Shown here piece by piece: positions 45,704-56,070 of a DNA stretch of 64,000 nt. Both the position numbers and the translations under genes were made by a program. Within the stretch, counting starts at the first letter, position 1, and each line of letters starts with the position of its first letter. This stretch comes from Pseudohalocynthiibacter aestuariivivens (GTDB taxonomy: Bacteria > Pseudomonadota > Alphaproteobacteria > Rhodobacterales > Rhodobacteraceae): assembly GCF_011040495.1 (NCBI RefSeq), contig NZ_CP049037.1, forward strand, positions 2,170,001 through 2,234,000, given 5' to 3'. Under the pieces are notes generated by a model. It was not told the origin of the DNA. It saw only the letters and a program-made list of their open reading frames with translations, and did not search any database.

Positions 45704-46428
45704 AACGCCAGCACCCAATCCAGCGCCGCCTCAACGGTGCTGACCTTTGGCGCATCTGGCGGGGAGGGGCGGGTCAACATCAGGACCGGAATGCCCAGAT
45801 CGCGCGCCGCCGTCAACTTGGTTCGGGATGGCGTGCCGCCCGCGTTCTTAACCACCAGCCAGTCGATCCCCAGCTGTGTAAACAACTCAGTTTCATCTAC
45901 TACGGAAAAGGGTGGCCGCCCGACCAAGAATTGCCCACCCTCGAATGGGAATGGTTCCTCGGGTGGATCGATCTGACGGCACCAGACCTTGCGCGGCGCC
46001 AAGTTGGCAAAGCAGCTCAGCGTCTGCCGTCCAGTCGCCAGAAACACGGTCTCATCAGGGGCAATATGGGCCGCGGCCTCCTCTTCGCGATCAATGAACG
46101 TCCACTGATCACCGGGTTCTGCCTGCCATCCGGGGCGCAGAAGCAGGCAATAGGGCACGCCTTGCGCGGCGCATACCCGCGCCGTGCGCGCCGTGATGTT
46201 CGCCGCAAACGGATGGGTGGCATCGAGGACGGCGGTGATACCTTCAGCCGCCAGATAGGTGGCGAACCCGTCCGCACCACCAAACCCGCCATGCCGCACA
46301 GGCAGGGGCAGATCGCGGGGTGCACGCGTCGCCCCGGCCAACGACGCCACGGCTCGCACGCCGCGCGTGGCCAAGGCCTGTGCCAGTTTCTGCGCCTCTG
46401 ACGTCCCTGCGAGCAACAACAGGGTCAT
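45700..46428 (-). CDS. cobK: Precorrin-6A reductase
   Basis: A 242-residue CobK/CbiJ reductase, which reduces precorrin-6A with NADPH in cobalamin ring synthesis. The N-terminal TLLLLAGTSEAQKLAQALAT, the VLDATHPFAANITAR segment near residue 75 and the VVKNAGGTPSRTKLTAARDL near 200 are typical. ATG 46428 overlaps the cbiD stop by ATGA. Earlier open codons are read inside cbiD. The next gene in the chain is a DNA glycosylase. Confidence 0.92.
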   Translation of the reverse strand: MTLLLLAGTSEAQKLAQALATRGVRAVASLAGATRAPRDLPLPVRHGGFGGADGFATYLAAEGITAVLDATHPFAANITARTARVCAAQGVPYCLLLRPGWQAEPGDQWTFIDREEEAAAHIAPDETVFLATGRQTLSCFANLAPRKVWCRQIDPPEEPFPFEGGQFLVGRPPFSVVDETELFTQLGIDWLVVKNAGGTPSRTKLTAARDLGIPVLMLTRPSPPDAPKVSTVEAALDWVLAL

Positions 46429-47471
46429 GCGACCGCCCGCGCCAGCAGACCGCCCGCCCTGTCGATTACTACGGTATCGGCCCCTACGTCCTCTGGCAGC
46501 ATGGCCCGCACGGCAACCAAGGCCTGTTTCGCGACCCAATCTGCCATTGTCTCTCCGGCCAGTTCGTAGGCCTCTAGCGCGGTATTGGCCTGCGCCAGTT
46601 CGGGCATGCCGATGTCCCGCGCCAACGCATCAAAATCCACCTGACTACGCCCGGAATGCAGATCACGGGCGCCCTGTGCCAGCTTGGTCATTTTACCGAT
46701 TCCACCGCCGATGGTGATATGCGGCAGCGGATGGCGCGCCAGATACTTTAGCAACCCGCCCGCAAAGTCCCCCATATCGAGCATCGCATGATCGGGCAGT
46801 CCATAAAGCGTTTGCACGACACGCTCGCTGGTTGCGCCGGTGCAACCAGCGACATGGGTCAAGCCATCAGCGCGCGCCACGTCGATCCCGCGGTGGATCG
46901 ACGCGATCCACGCAGCACAGGAAAACGGACGCACGATGCCCGTGGTTCCGAGGATCGACAGACCGCCCTTGATCCCCAGACGCGGATTCCAGGTTTGTTG
47001 TGCCAAAGCCTCGCCGCCCGGTACGGACACGGTGATTTCGATATCCGGCGTGCGGCCCAAACGCCCGGCCATCTCCTCGACTGTTTCGTGCAGCATCTGG
47101 CGTGGGATCGGGTTGATCGCAGGCTCGCCGGGCGGGATCGGCAGGCCGGGCATCGTTACCGTGCCCACACCCTCGCCCGCGCGAAAAACAACGCCGCCCT
47201 GCGACGCGGCAACGCGGGTGATAATCATCGCGCCGTGGGTCACATCCGGGTCGTCACCGGCGTCCTTGATCACGCCAACTTCAGCCCAGCCATCGCCCTG
47301 TGCCGTATGGGATACGTCAAAGCTTGGTCGTTCGCCTTTGGGCAAGGTGATGCGCACCGATGTCGGCGCACCTTCGCCCCAGAGCATCATCAGCGCCGCG
47401 CGGGTCGCGGCGGTAGCACAGGCACCGGTGGTCCAGCCACGGCGCAAAGGGGTATCGGGTTTCCGGCTCAT
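46425..47471 (-). CDS. cbiD: Cobalt-precorrin-5B (C1)-methyltransferase
   Basis: A 348-residue CbiD. The start of the domain LRRGWTTGACATAATRAALM, VGVIKDAGDDPDVTHGAMI near residue 75 and GTTGIVRPFSCAAWIASIHRG near 190 are diagnostic. In the anaerobic pathway CbiD methylates C1; here it sits beside the aerobic-type CobK, so it probably replaces CobF. ATG 47471 follows CACAGGCG. The longer upstream frame is not supported. It starts the ATGA-linked chain cbiD, cobK, glycosylase, esterase. Confidence 0.94.
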   Translation of the reverse strand: MSRKPDTPLRRGWTTGACATAATRAALMMLWGEGAPTSVRITLPKGERPSFDVSHTAQGDGWAEVGVIKDAGDDPDVTHGAMIITRVAASQGGVVFRAGEGVGTVTMPGLPIPPGEPAINPIPRQMLHETVEEMAGRLGRTPDIEITVSVPGGEALAQQTWNPRLGIKGGLSILGTTGIVRPFSCAAWIASIHRGIDVARADGLTHVAGCTGATSERVVQTLYGLPDHAMLDMGDFAGGLLKYLARHPLPHITIGGGIGKMTKLAQGARDLHSGRSQVDFDALARDIGMPELAQANTALEAYELAGETMADWVAKQALVAVRAMLPEDVGADTVVIDRAGGLLARAVA

Positions 47472-47636
47472 CGCCTGTGGATCATAGGGCCGGTACAGGC
47501 ACTGGCAATCGGGAAAAACGTGCGCCCGACCCATCACGAAGCGGACTGCCACAGGCGGCTCAGCGCCGATACAGTTGCAGCGCCGCCGCAGCATTCCCAC
47601 ATCTTGTCAAAGCCAACCAACCAAAGGAGAGCCTTG

Positions 47637-47885
47637 ATGAAATGTCCAGTTGACGGCACGCAACTAATGATGACCGACCGCGCCGGGGTCGAGATCGACT
47701 ACTGCCCGAGTTGTCGCGGCGTCTGGCTGGATCGTGGTGAGTTGGACAAGATCATTGAACGCTCGATCCAGACACCGCCCGAGCCACCGCAGGCGCGGAT
47801 CTATGAGGCGTCGAATGATGGCCACCACGGCAAGTCGCACAAGAAAAAGCGCGGTGGGTTCCTAGAGGAATTGTTTGATTTCTGA
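47637..47885 (+). CDS. TFIIB-type zinc ribbon protein
   Basis: An 82-residue protein with one zinc ribbon: MKCPVDGTQL and DYCPSCRGVWLDRGELDKII hold the four cysteines as CPxx..CPSC with the conserved GVWLDRGEL typical of the zf-TFIIB family. The C-terminal part is basic (HGKSHKKKRGGFLEELFD). Function unknown, probably nucleic-acid or protein binding. The ATG follows AAAGGAGA. A perfect 17-base terminator stem follows. It is divergent from cbiD. Confidence 0.9.
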   Translation: MKCPVDGTQLMMTDRAGVEIDYCPSCRGVWLDRGELDKIIERSIQTPPEPPQARIYEASNDGHHGKSHKKKRGGFLEELFDF

Positions 47886-47894
47886 AGGGGTGAA

Positions 47895-47931
47895 CACGTA
47901 AAAGGGCGCGGTATCCGCGCCCTTTTACGTG
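47895..47931. terminator. Perfect 17-base bidirectional terminator
   Basis: CACGTAAAAGGGCGCGG (47895-47911) pairs with CCGCGCCCTTTTACGTG (47915-47931) around a TAT loop. It is symmetric, with AAAA on one side and TTTT on the other, and lies between the convergent zinc-ribbon gene and the small membrane protein gene, so it can end both transcripts. Confidence 0.9.
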
Positions 47932-47949
47932 AGTTAGCTCGTGAGCGTC

Positions 47950-48135
47950 TCAGGCACGCACGGCGCTGCCGCGTGGTCCTGCAATCAACCAGACGATAAA
48001 GCCAAGAATCGGCAGTATCAGAATTGCGAGCGTCCACACGACCTTGCCGTCGGTCGATGTGCCCGAAGTGAGCACCTGATAGATCGCATAGAGGTCAGCG
48101 ATCAGGATCAGCAGTCCGAAAAGTCCATATTCCAT
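47950..48135 (-). CDS. PLDc_N-type small membrane protein
   Basis: A 61-residue protein with two transmembrane helices (YGLFGLLILIADLYAIYQV and VVWTLAILILPILGFIVWLI) and a short loop between. The WTLAILILPILGFIVW pattern is the phospholipase D N-terminal (PLDc_N) domain as a stand-alone protein. Its function is unknown. ATG 48135 follows CAGGAGAG. It converges on the zinc-ribbon gene. Confidence 0.85.
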   Translation of the reverse strand: MEYGLFGLLILIADLYAIYQVLTSGTSTDGKVVWTLAILILPILGFIVWLIAGPRGSAVRA

Positions 48136-48331
48136 AACGTCACTCTCCTGTTTTACGGATGTTCTGTTGGAATAACGGTTGGAGAGGTGAAATGTTCCGG
48201 GATGTCGTTGGACAATCGGATTGCTGGTATGGTTACTGAACAGCAGTTGATTTATCGGCGAGACGGTAGGTTGAAAACCTATCTGACCAATGCGGGAGCT
48301 AGCTACATAAATCAAAACTGAATTGTAACAT

Positions 48332-48745
48332 TCAGGTTTGGCGTAAACTCGCGTTCGTACTCAAGAAATCTTTTGGTAGAGCCGCTAGACCAGTTTTTTC
48401 GGCTAGAAGAAACTTGAGATCGAAATTCATACTTGCAATCAAACTTGCGCAAAAAACCGCGTCCACCAAGAGTGGCTTACTGTCAGCAAGCCGACACGAA
48501 ACATATTCGGCAAGACAATTTCGATATTCGAATTCTCCATTACCAAGGAGATAGTCGTCTGTATGAACCACGGGTATGCTCAAACGATATGATAGATACC
48601 GTGCAAAGACGGATTTTCCGACCCCCATCCGCCCATCTATTCCAACGATAAACGGCTGCCGTTGTTCTATGACATCGTGAGCTTTTCTAACGGCAACTTC
48701 TATATCTTCAGAGAACGAAAAGGTTTGTAGCGGCTGGTTATTCAT
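48332..48745 (-). CDS. Low-GC P-loop NTPase, uridine-kinase-like, possibly truncated
   Basis: A 137-residue protein with a Walker A motif (GIDGRMGVGKS near residue 35) and a following RLSIPVVHTDDYLLGN segment like those of uridine kinases and related P-loop kinases. The base composition is visibly lower in GC than its neighbours and its length is short for a kinase, so it may be a truncated or recently acquired gene. No strong ribosome site precedes ATG 48745, which lies 17 bases after the uvrB stop. The substrate is unknown. Confidence 0.6.
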   Translation of the reverse strand: MNNQPLQTFSFSEDIEVAVRKAHDVIEQRQPFIVGIDGRMGVGKSVFARYLSYRLSIPVVHTDDYLLGNGEFEYRNCLAEYVSCRLADSKPLLVDAVFCASLIASMNFDLKFLLAEKTGLAALPKDFLSTNASLRQT

Positions 48746-48762
48746 GGGTCATTACATTCTAC

Positions 48763-50973
<2,211 letters not shown>

Positions 50974-51235
50974 CGGGCAGGCCTCCTGGGCCGGACATGT
51001 AATGCGGGGGGCTGCTCCACATTTGATGTTTTTCACCTGTGGTTCAAGATGCAGACTCCGCAAGGCGTGCCGACAAACCGCATATTGACAGGAATTGTCA
51101 GCATGCCGTAGCCATCCTTGTAAATTTCCCCGCTGGAAAAATCACGAAAATCAGTGATTCAGATTTCTTTCAAGACAGCCTATTGTGGCGTGGTGTCGGC
51201 TAGATTGGCCGCGCAATGGTACTGACAGGAGCAAC

Positions 51236-52111
51236 ATGCAGGTTATCATTCACGCAGGCGCCCATATCACGGACGAAGACAAGCTGATCAAATGCCTGTC
51301 CAGCAATCAAGAAATGCTGGCGGAACGCGGTACACAAGTGCCCCACCCGACCAGCTATCGCCGACTTTTGCGCGACGTTCTGCATGCCGGCCTTGATGGC
51401 GGCATCTCGCAAGAAACCCGTAGCGTCGTACTGGATGCGCTTGCCCTAGAGGGCACCCCAGAACGGCTGATCCTGTCCAACCCCGGTTTTTTTGGCACAC
51501 CGAAAATGGCGGCGTCCGGCGGCAGCTTCTATTCAGCAGCGGCGGCGCGCATCGCGGTCCTGCGCGACATTTTTCAGGGTGATCAGGTCGAATTGTTCAT
51601 GGGGCTGTGCAATCCGGCGACCTTCCTGCCCGCAATTCTGGCGCAAACCAACTTTGATTCGGTTGACGCCTATCTCGGCGGGACAGCCCCGACAGAGATG
51701 CGGTGGTCCGACATGGTTCACCGTATCCGCGAGTCAGCACCAGACATACCGCTCACAGTATGGTGCAACGAGGACACGCCGCTGATTTGGGGGCAACTCC
51801 TCCGAGAGATGGCCGGTCTGGACCCCATGGCCCCGGTGACCGGCGAACACGCCCTGCTGCGCGAAATTATGACCAAGGCCGGAATCATGCGGTTCGAAAG
51901 CTATCTGCAAGAGCATCCCGGCATGACCGAAATCCAAAAACGCCGCGTGATCGTAGCATTTCTGGATAAATTCGCCGAAGAAGACGCCATCGAAGAAGAA
52001 CTAGACCTGCCCGGATGGACCGAAGAAGTGATCGACCAACTGACCGATCTCTACGACGAGGACATCTATACAATCGCACGCATTCCCGGCATCAGCCTGA
52101 TTGCTCCGTAA
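51236..52111 (+). CDS. Conserved protein of unknown function, sulfotransferase-like start
   Basis: Not recognised with confidence. The 291-residue protein begins MQVIIHAGAHITDEDKLIK, reminiscent of the P-loop beginning of sulfotransferases, although the phosphosulfate-binding residues are not seen. It contains ELFMGLCNPATFLPAILAQ near residue 120 and a helical, acidic C-terminus (FAEEDAIEEELDLPG). The ATG follows ACAGGAG. A tRNA-Thr gene follows by 54 bases on the same strand. Orientation is away from uvrB. Confidence 0.7.
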   Translation: MQVIIHAGAHITDEDKLIKCLSSNQEMLAERGTQVPHPTSYRRLLRDVLHAGLDGGISQETRSVVLDALALEGTPERLILSNPGFFGTPKMAASGGSFYSAAAARIAVLRDIFQGDQVELFMGLCNPATFLPAILAQTNFDSVDAYLGGTAPTEMRWSDMVHRIRESAPDIPLTVWCNEDTPLIWGQLLREMAGLDPMAPVTGEHALLREIMTKAGIMRFESYLQEHPGMTEIQKRRVIVAFLDKFAEEDAIEEELDLPGWTEEVIDQLTDLYDEDIYTIARIPGISLIAP

Positions 52112-52165
52112 TCGCGCAACCCACATCTTGCCAAGCGCGCGCATGGCTGCTAATCGGTCCCCGTT

Positions 52166-52241
52166 GCCCCTATAGCTCAGCTGGTAGAGCAACTGATTTG
52201 TAATCAGTAGGTCCGCGGTTCGAGTCCGTGTGGGGGCACCA
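52166..52241 (+). tRNA. tRNA-Thr (anticodon TGT)
   Basis: A 76-base cloverleaf including CCA. The acceptor is GCCCCTA/TGGGGGC, the D-arm TAGCTCAGCTGGTAGAG, the anticodon stem ACTGA/TCAGT with loop TTTGTAA gives TGT, and the T-arm is CGGTTCGAGTCCG. It reads ACA and probably other ACN codons. Degraded DNA begins directly after it, which fits a past integration site, though no duplicate of the tRNA end was found in the window. Confidence 0.97.
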
Positions 52242-52552
52242 AAATTTCAGATATTATCGTTATATCGTGTATGCTTGCCTTGGACCGGTGCGGACCGTCC
52301 ACCCTTCTGCCCAGACTTTGCTAGTTGATCTTTGTTAGAAGTTCGCTTGCAGCTTAGCTCCGATTGCGGTCAGCTTTCGGCCCTGAGCGGACTATCGACC
52401 TCCCGGTCAACGTTGCGGCGCAGCGTCCGCGAACCGGCCTTCGATAGCATCGCGCAGCGTGGTTCAACATGCCATGGTCCGCAGTTCGGGACTATGCTGT
52501 CTTTTCGCCATGGGCTAAGTACGCGTCATGATTAGGCATATCAGGCAAATCT
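52242..52552. other. Degraded region after tRNA-Thr
   Basis: No gene is supported in these 311 bases. There is no complete open frame with a start and family features. It runs into the pseudogene at 52553 and is likely debris from an earlier insertion or deletion next to the tRNA. Confidence 0.4.
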
Positions 52553-53016
52553 TTGGTTGCTCTCATTTCATTTGCAGGCTTGCCGGGGACTGGTAAGAGC
52601 ACAATCTCACGCGCACTCGCGATGAAGGCGGGTGCAGTATATTTGCGGATTGATGAGATCGGCGCCGCGATCTGGGCGATAAACCCTCGCCGGGACATTG
52701 CCCCGGAAAGTTACCATATCGCAGCGGCACTTGCGGTCTCGAATCTTGAATTGGGGCATGCGACAATTGTCGACTGCGTAAATCCTGGGAGATAACACGC
52801 GAGATATTCGCTGCTTCCGCGAAACGGTCCAAGGCGAGGTTTCTTGGCGTTGAAACCATTTGCTCTGACCCGGTGACGCACCGGGCAGGGGTCGAAGAGC
52901 GCGAAATAGATGTGCCCAGCCTCGAAAACTACTGGGGCGGCGCGACTGGGAGCTTTGCCGCTCCGCGCTGCGCTCCTTCGCAGCCATTCGTCGCACCAAT
53001 TTACGCTGCAGCGTAG
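52553..53016 (+). pseudogene. Frameshifted AAA-type ATPase/kinase-like gene
   Basis: From TTG 52553 the frame reads LISFAGLPGTGKSTISRALA, a P-loop of a zeta-toxin or gluconate-kinase-like ATPase, through ATIVDCVNP, then meets a stop at 52792. Dropping to the next frame from 52786 continues the same protein as WEITREIFAASAKRSKARFL, then GVETICSDPVTHRAGVEER, up to TAG at 53014-53016. A single-base deletion within the CCN proline codon near 52783-52786 explains both. It is an inactivated gene of about 154 residues, shorter than typical relatives. No clear promoter or ribosome site. Confidence 0.75.
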
Positions 53017-53644
53017 CATCATTAAAGCTTACGTTGATCAACACACCAGCGCACGCAGTAGTGTAAACGATTAACAAATTAATGATGATACCAGATTATG
53101 ATTGATCTACCCGCGACCCGACTGGTTGGGTCGGGTTTTAGGCTTTTTTAGCAGCATATTTTGGTTTCTGGTGGACGCAACCGCCGTAACTTACCTGTTC
53201 TCAGGTGCGGGATGTAATCAAACGCTTACTTTCATTCCAGAGAATGGATCGCACCATCAAACCGTGAGTGCAAAAACCTAGCAAAAGAGGTCACGGCGAT
53301 CGGCGGGATCCACCGAATATCTCTTGCGCGATTATCAATAGATATTGCGCCCGCACGAGTTCAACGTGTTTATGGGCAACAAGAAACCACCGCTACTGAG
53401 CTGCAGCCGAAACCATCAAGATTAATCGGATTTGGCAGTAGCCCTAGGAAGCCCAAGGGCGGGTGAGAATGGCCATTTTGTTTTGATTGAACGGCTTCTA
53501 CAACAGGCGAGGCCGTCACTCGTCATTCGGCTGTGGAAGCCCTTTCAGATTCGAACAGAAATCGACCTAGAAGAGTGATTTGGCCGACGCTAAAACGTGG
53601 CGAGCTAGTACTCTGCCACGCCAATTAAGAAGGGGCCTGACGTC
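53017..53644. other. Degraded DNA before the CoA-transferase gene
   Basis: No complete gene. A start-less open frame of 82 codons runs from 53218 to a TGA at 53464-53466 on the plus strand, including ARVQRVYGQQETTATELQPK, without recognised family. A terminator-like stem is at 53114-53140. The AAGAAGGGG at about 53628 serves the next gene. The region is lower in GC and looks like decayed foreign or duplicated sequence. Confidence 0.4.
53114..53140 (+). terminator. Terminator-like stem-loop in degraded region
   Basis: CGACCC (53114-53119) and GGGTCG (53128-53133) pair, with an alternative CCCGAC/GTCGGG pairing, and are followed by GGTTTTA and later CTTTTTTA. It may be the terminator of a gene now decayed. 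Confidence 0.5.
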
Positions 53645-54844
53645 ATGACACCTCAGCAACAAGGCGCTTTGTCAGGAATGACCGTTCTCGACCTGACAAC
53701 AGTGATTATGGGACCATACGCAACCCAAATCCTGGGCGATCTGGGGGCTGACGTCATCAAGATCGAAAGCCCAGATGGCGATTCAGTTCGCTACCACACG
53801 CCGCAACGCGGCACCGACATGGCCGGCTTCTTTCTGGACCTCAACCGGAACAAGCGAAGCGTCGTTCTCGATTTGAAACGCAACGATGCCCATGAGGCGC
53901 TGATGAAGCTCGTCGCGCGCGCGGATGTCGTCGTTCATAATATGCGTCCACAGGCCGTCGCTAAACTGGGGCTGGGTTTTGACAAGCTGGTCTCGGTCAA
54001 GCCCGATCTCATCTATTGTGCCGCCGTCGGTTTCGGCTCCGATGGCCCCTATGCCACGCGCGCGGCCTATGACGACACCATTCAGGCGGCGTCGGGACTG
54101 GCGTCCGTGATGGGCCGTCAAAGCGGTGTGCCATCGTTTGTCCCCAGCGTTGTATGTGACAAGGTAGCGGGGCAAATGGTTGCAAATTCGGTTTTGGCAG
54201 CATTGTTGCATCGCGAGCGGACGGGAAAAGGACAATCCGTAGAAGTACCGATGTTCGAAGCGCTGGTATCGTTCAATCTGGTCGAACATATCGGCCCCTA
54301 TGCCTTTGAACCCGCACTCGACAAACCGGGTTGGAAGCGTGTGCTGAGCCCGGCACGTAAACCTTTCAAGACGAAAGATGGCTATGCCTGCCTATTGCCT
54401 TATTCCGACCGGAACTGGCGTGATTTCCTTAGCTTTATTGGGCGGCCAGAATTGATAGACGATCCTAAATTCAAAACCATGCCTGAAAGGGTTCAAAACG
54501 TCGATGAATTGTACCTCATCGTCGAAAACTCTGCGGCACGGTTTACCAATGCCGAGTGGATGGAGTTTTGCAACGAGTCCAGTATTCCGGCGATGCCGGT
54601 TATCAGCTTAGAGGATCTCTGGCAGGATGAGCATCTGAACAAGGTCAACATGTTCTCCGTGCGCGATCATCCCTCCGAGGGTCACTATAAAAGCGTGCGC
54701 CATCCAGTACGCTATAGCGGAATGACCACAAGCATACGCCACGACGCTCCAAAGCTGGGAGCAAATACCCACGAAGTACTCGGCGGTCTGGGCTATGATG
54801 CCGCTGATATCGACGCGCTGAGCGGACAAAAATCTCGCAAATAG
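53645..54844 (+). CDS. Class III CoA-transferase (CaiB/BaiF type)
   Basis: A 399-residue family III CoA-transferase that moves CoA between carboxylic acids. The N-terminal LSGMTVLDLTTVIMGPYATQ, the NKRSVVLDLKR segment near residue 72 and the catalytic aspartate in AAYDDTIQAASG near 140 are visible. The ATG follows AAGAAGGGG. It is paralogous to the CoA-transferase at 59131-60360 (same SVVLDLK and DDxIQAxSG). It faces the acyl-CoA dehydrogenase pair across a shared terminator. The acyl substrate is unknown; carnitine-like or dicarboxylic acids are possible. Confidence 0.93.
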   Translation: MTPQQQGALSGMTVLDLTTVIMGPYATQILGDLGADVIKIESPDGDSVRYHTPQRGTDMAGFFLDLNRNKRSVVLDLKRNDAHEALMKLVARADVVVHNMRPQAVAKLGLGFDKLVSVKPDLIYCAAVGFGSDGPYATRAAYDDTIQAASGLASVMGRQSGVPSFVPSVVCDKVAGQMVANSVLAALLHRERTGKGQSVEVPMFEALVSFNLVEHIGPYAFEPALDKPGWKRVLSPARKPFKTKDGYACLLPYSDRNWRDFLSFIGRPELIDDPKFKTMPERVQNVDELYLIVENSAARFTNAEWMEFCNESSIPAMPVISLEDLWQDEHLNKVNMFSVRDHPSEGHYKSVRHPVRYSGMTTSIRHDAPKLGANTHEVLGGLGYDAADIDALSGQKSRK

Positions 54845-54973
54845 CAGCCCTGCACTGTGATGCGGGCGAAATGAAACGAGAGCTTTGAAATAGCTTCGCG
54901 TCAGAGCGGGACTGTCACGACGAGATGAGTTGGCAACATGTTTTATGCAGATAACGTCGTTATGCATAAAAGA

Positions 54974-55003
54974 AAGCCTCGGCGAATTACACCGCCGAGG
55001 CTT
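54974..55003 (-). terminator. Terminator of the acyl-CoA dehydrogenase operon
   Basis: AAGCCTCGGCG (54974-54984) pairs perfectly with CGCCGAGGCTT (54993-55003) with an 8-base loop. On the minus strand the stem is followed by TCTTTTATG, a U-rich tract, so it ends the operon running from 57218. It may also end the plus-strand CoA-transferase. Confidence 0.75.
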
Positions 55004-55029
55004 GGGCCTTGGTTCAGAGTTTTCGGTCT

Positions 55030-56070
55030 CTACATGTCTGCTACGAACGACCATATATCGTCGCTCGCTTCTTTTCGGATTTTCTCACCTACCTTACCGT
55101 ACCAATACCGTTCGCTTCCGAACTCTTCGCGCCAGCACCAAAGCCGACGGGTAAAGACGTGCAGCAGGCATTCGCGTGTGAACCCCATCGCACCGAAACA
55201 TTGATGACACGCGTCGGTAACAGGGCCGACGGATTCGCTGGTATAGCCTTTGGCGACGGCGGCGAGGAAGCCAAAATTGTCGGTACCCCATGCGTCGGCG
55301 GCGGCTGCCGAAATCCGGCGGCTTGCCCCGATATAGGCCGTGGCTTCGGCGATCATGTGTTGCACCGCCTGAAATTTGACCAGCGGGCGACCGAACTGAC
55401 TGCGATCCTGCGTATACTGCATTGTCATCTCAAGCGCATGTTCCATCGCTCCTGACATCTGACTGGCATGCAGCAAGGCACTGACATGCGCCAGATCAAC
55501 GGGATCGCAAGACAGTTGCGCAGTCGCGATCACCTCTGCCGATGCAAGGTTCGCAACCATATCGCTCGGCTCATCCGCAGCATTTGCAGAATTCTCTACT
55601 GTGACACCCTCGCGATCCACCAGCGACACCCAGAGCGCGCCGTCCCGGGTTTCGGGCAACAGGAAATGGGTCGCAAAACGTGCAGAGCGCAGATTACGGA
55701 CCGTGCCGGTGGCGGGTTGCGCCAGCTCGTCCGATATCAGGGAATCCATCGCCAGCATCGGCACGGCGTCCTCGGCTATTTCGAACCCTGCCATGCCACA
55801 TAACCAGTTTCCCAGCATGGCCTCGACCAACGGCAAATGGGATGCGCTGTATCCGGCGACATATGCCATTTCGCACATATCTTGAAAATCGCCGCCGACA
55901 CCGCCCAGTTCCTCGGGCATCGCAACCCGGGGCAGGCCCAGCTCGCTCAGATTTGCCCAATCCCCTGTTGGCAGGTCGTCATGTGGCTGGTTTTCCCAGT
56001 TTTCCCGTATAGAGACATCAGCCAGAAACCTCTGGCAGGTATCCTTCATCATTTGCTGCATATCGCTCAT
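55030..56070 (-). CDS. Acyl-CoA dehydrogenase subunit, small type
   Basis: A 346-residue acyl-CoA dehydrogenase-fold protein, shorter than usual. LGLPRVAMPEELGGVGGDFQ near residue 47, the FAD/substrate helix SQFGRPLVKFQAVQHMIAEA near 220, and the TDACHQCFGAMGFTRECLLH segment near 290 fit the family. The C-terminal YEGT-type catalytic glutamate region is absent (GSERYWYGKVGEKIRKEAS). Such subunits often pair with a partner acyl-CoA dehydrogenase in a heterotetramer. Its ATG overlaps the stop of the upstream dehydrogenase (ATGA), which supports that. Confidence 0.88.
   Translation of the reverse strand: MSDMQQMMKDTCQRFLADVSIRENWENQPHDDLPTGDWANLSELGLPRVAMPEELGGVGGDFQDMCEMAYVAGYSASHLPLVEAMLGNWLCGMAGFEIAEDAVPMLAMDSLISDELAQPATGTVRNLRSARFATHFLLPETRDGALWVSLVDREGVTVENSANAADEPSDMVANLASAEVIATAQLSCDPVDLAHVSALLHASQMSGAMEHALEMTMQYTQDRSQFGRPLVKFQAVQHMIAEATAYIGASRRISAAAADAWGTDNFGFLAAVAKGYTSESVGPVTDACHQCFGAMGFTRECLLHVFTRRLWCWREEFGSERYWYGKVGEKIRKEASDDIWSFVADM

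Noticed and set aside
50974..51235. A LexA/SOS box upstream of uvrB
   Set aside because: Neither the GTTC-N7-GTTC form used by many alphaproteobacteria nor the CTGT-N8-ACAG form was found near the uvrB start.
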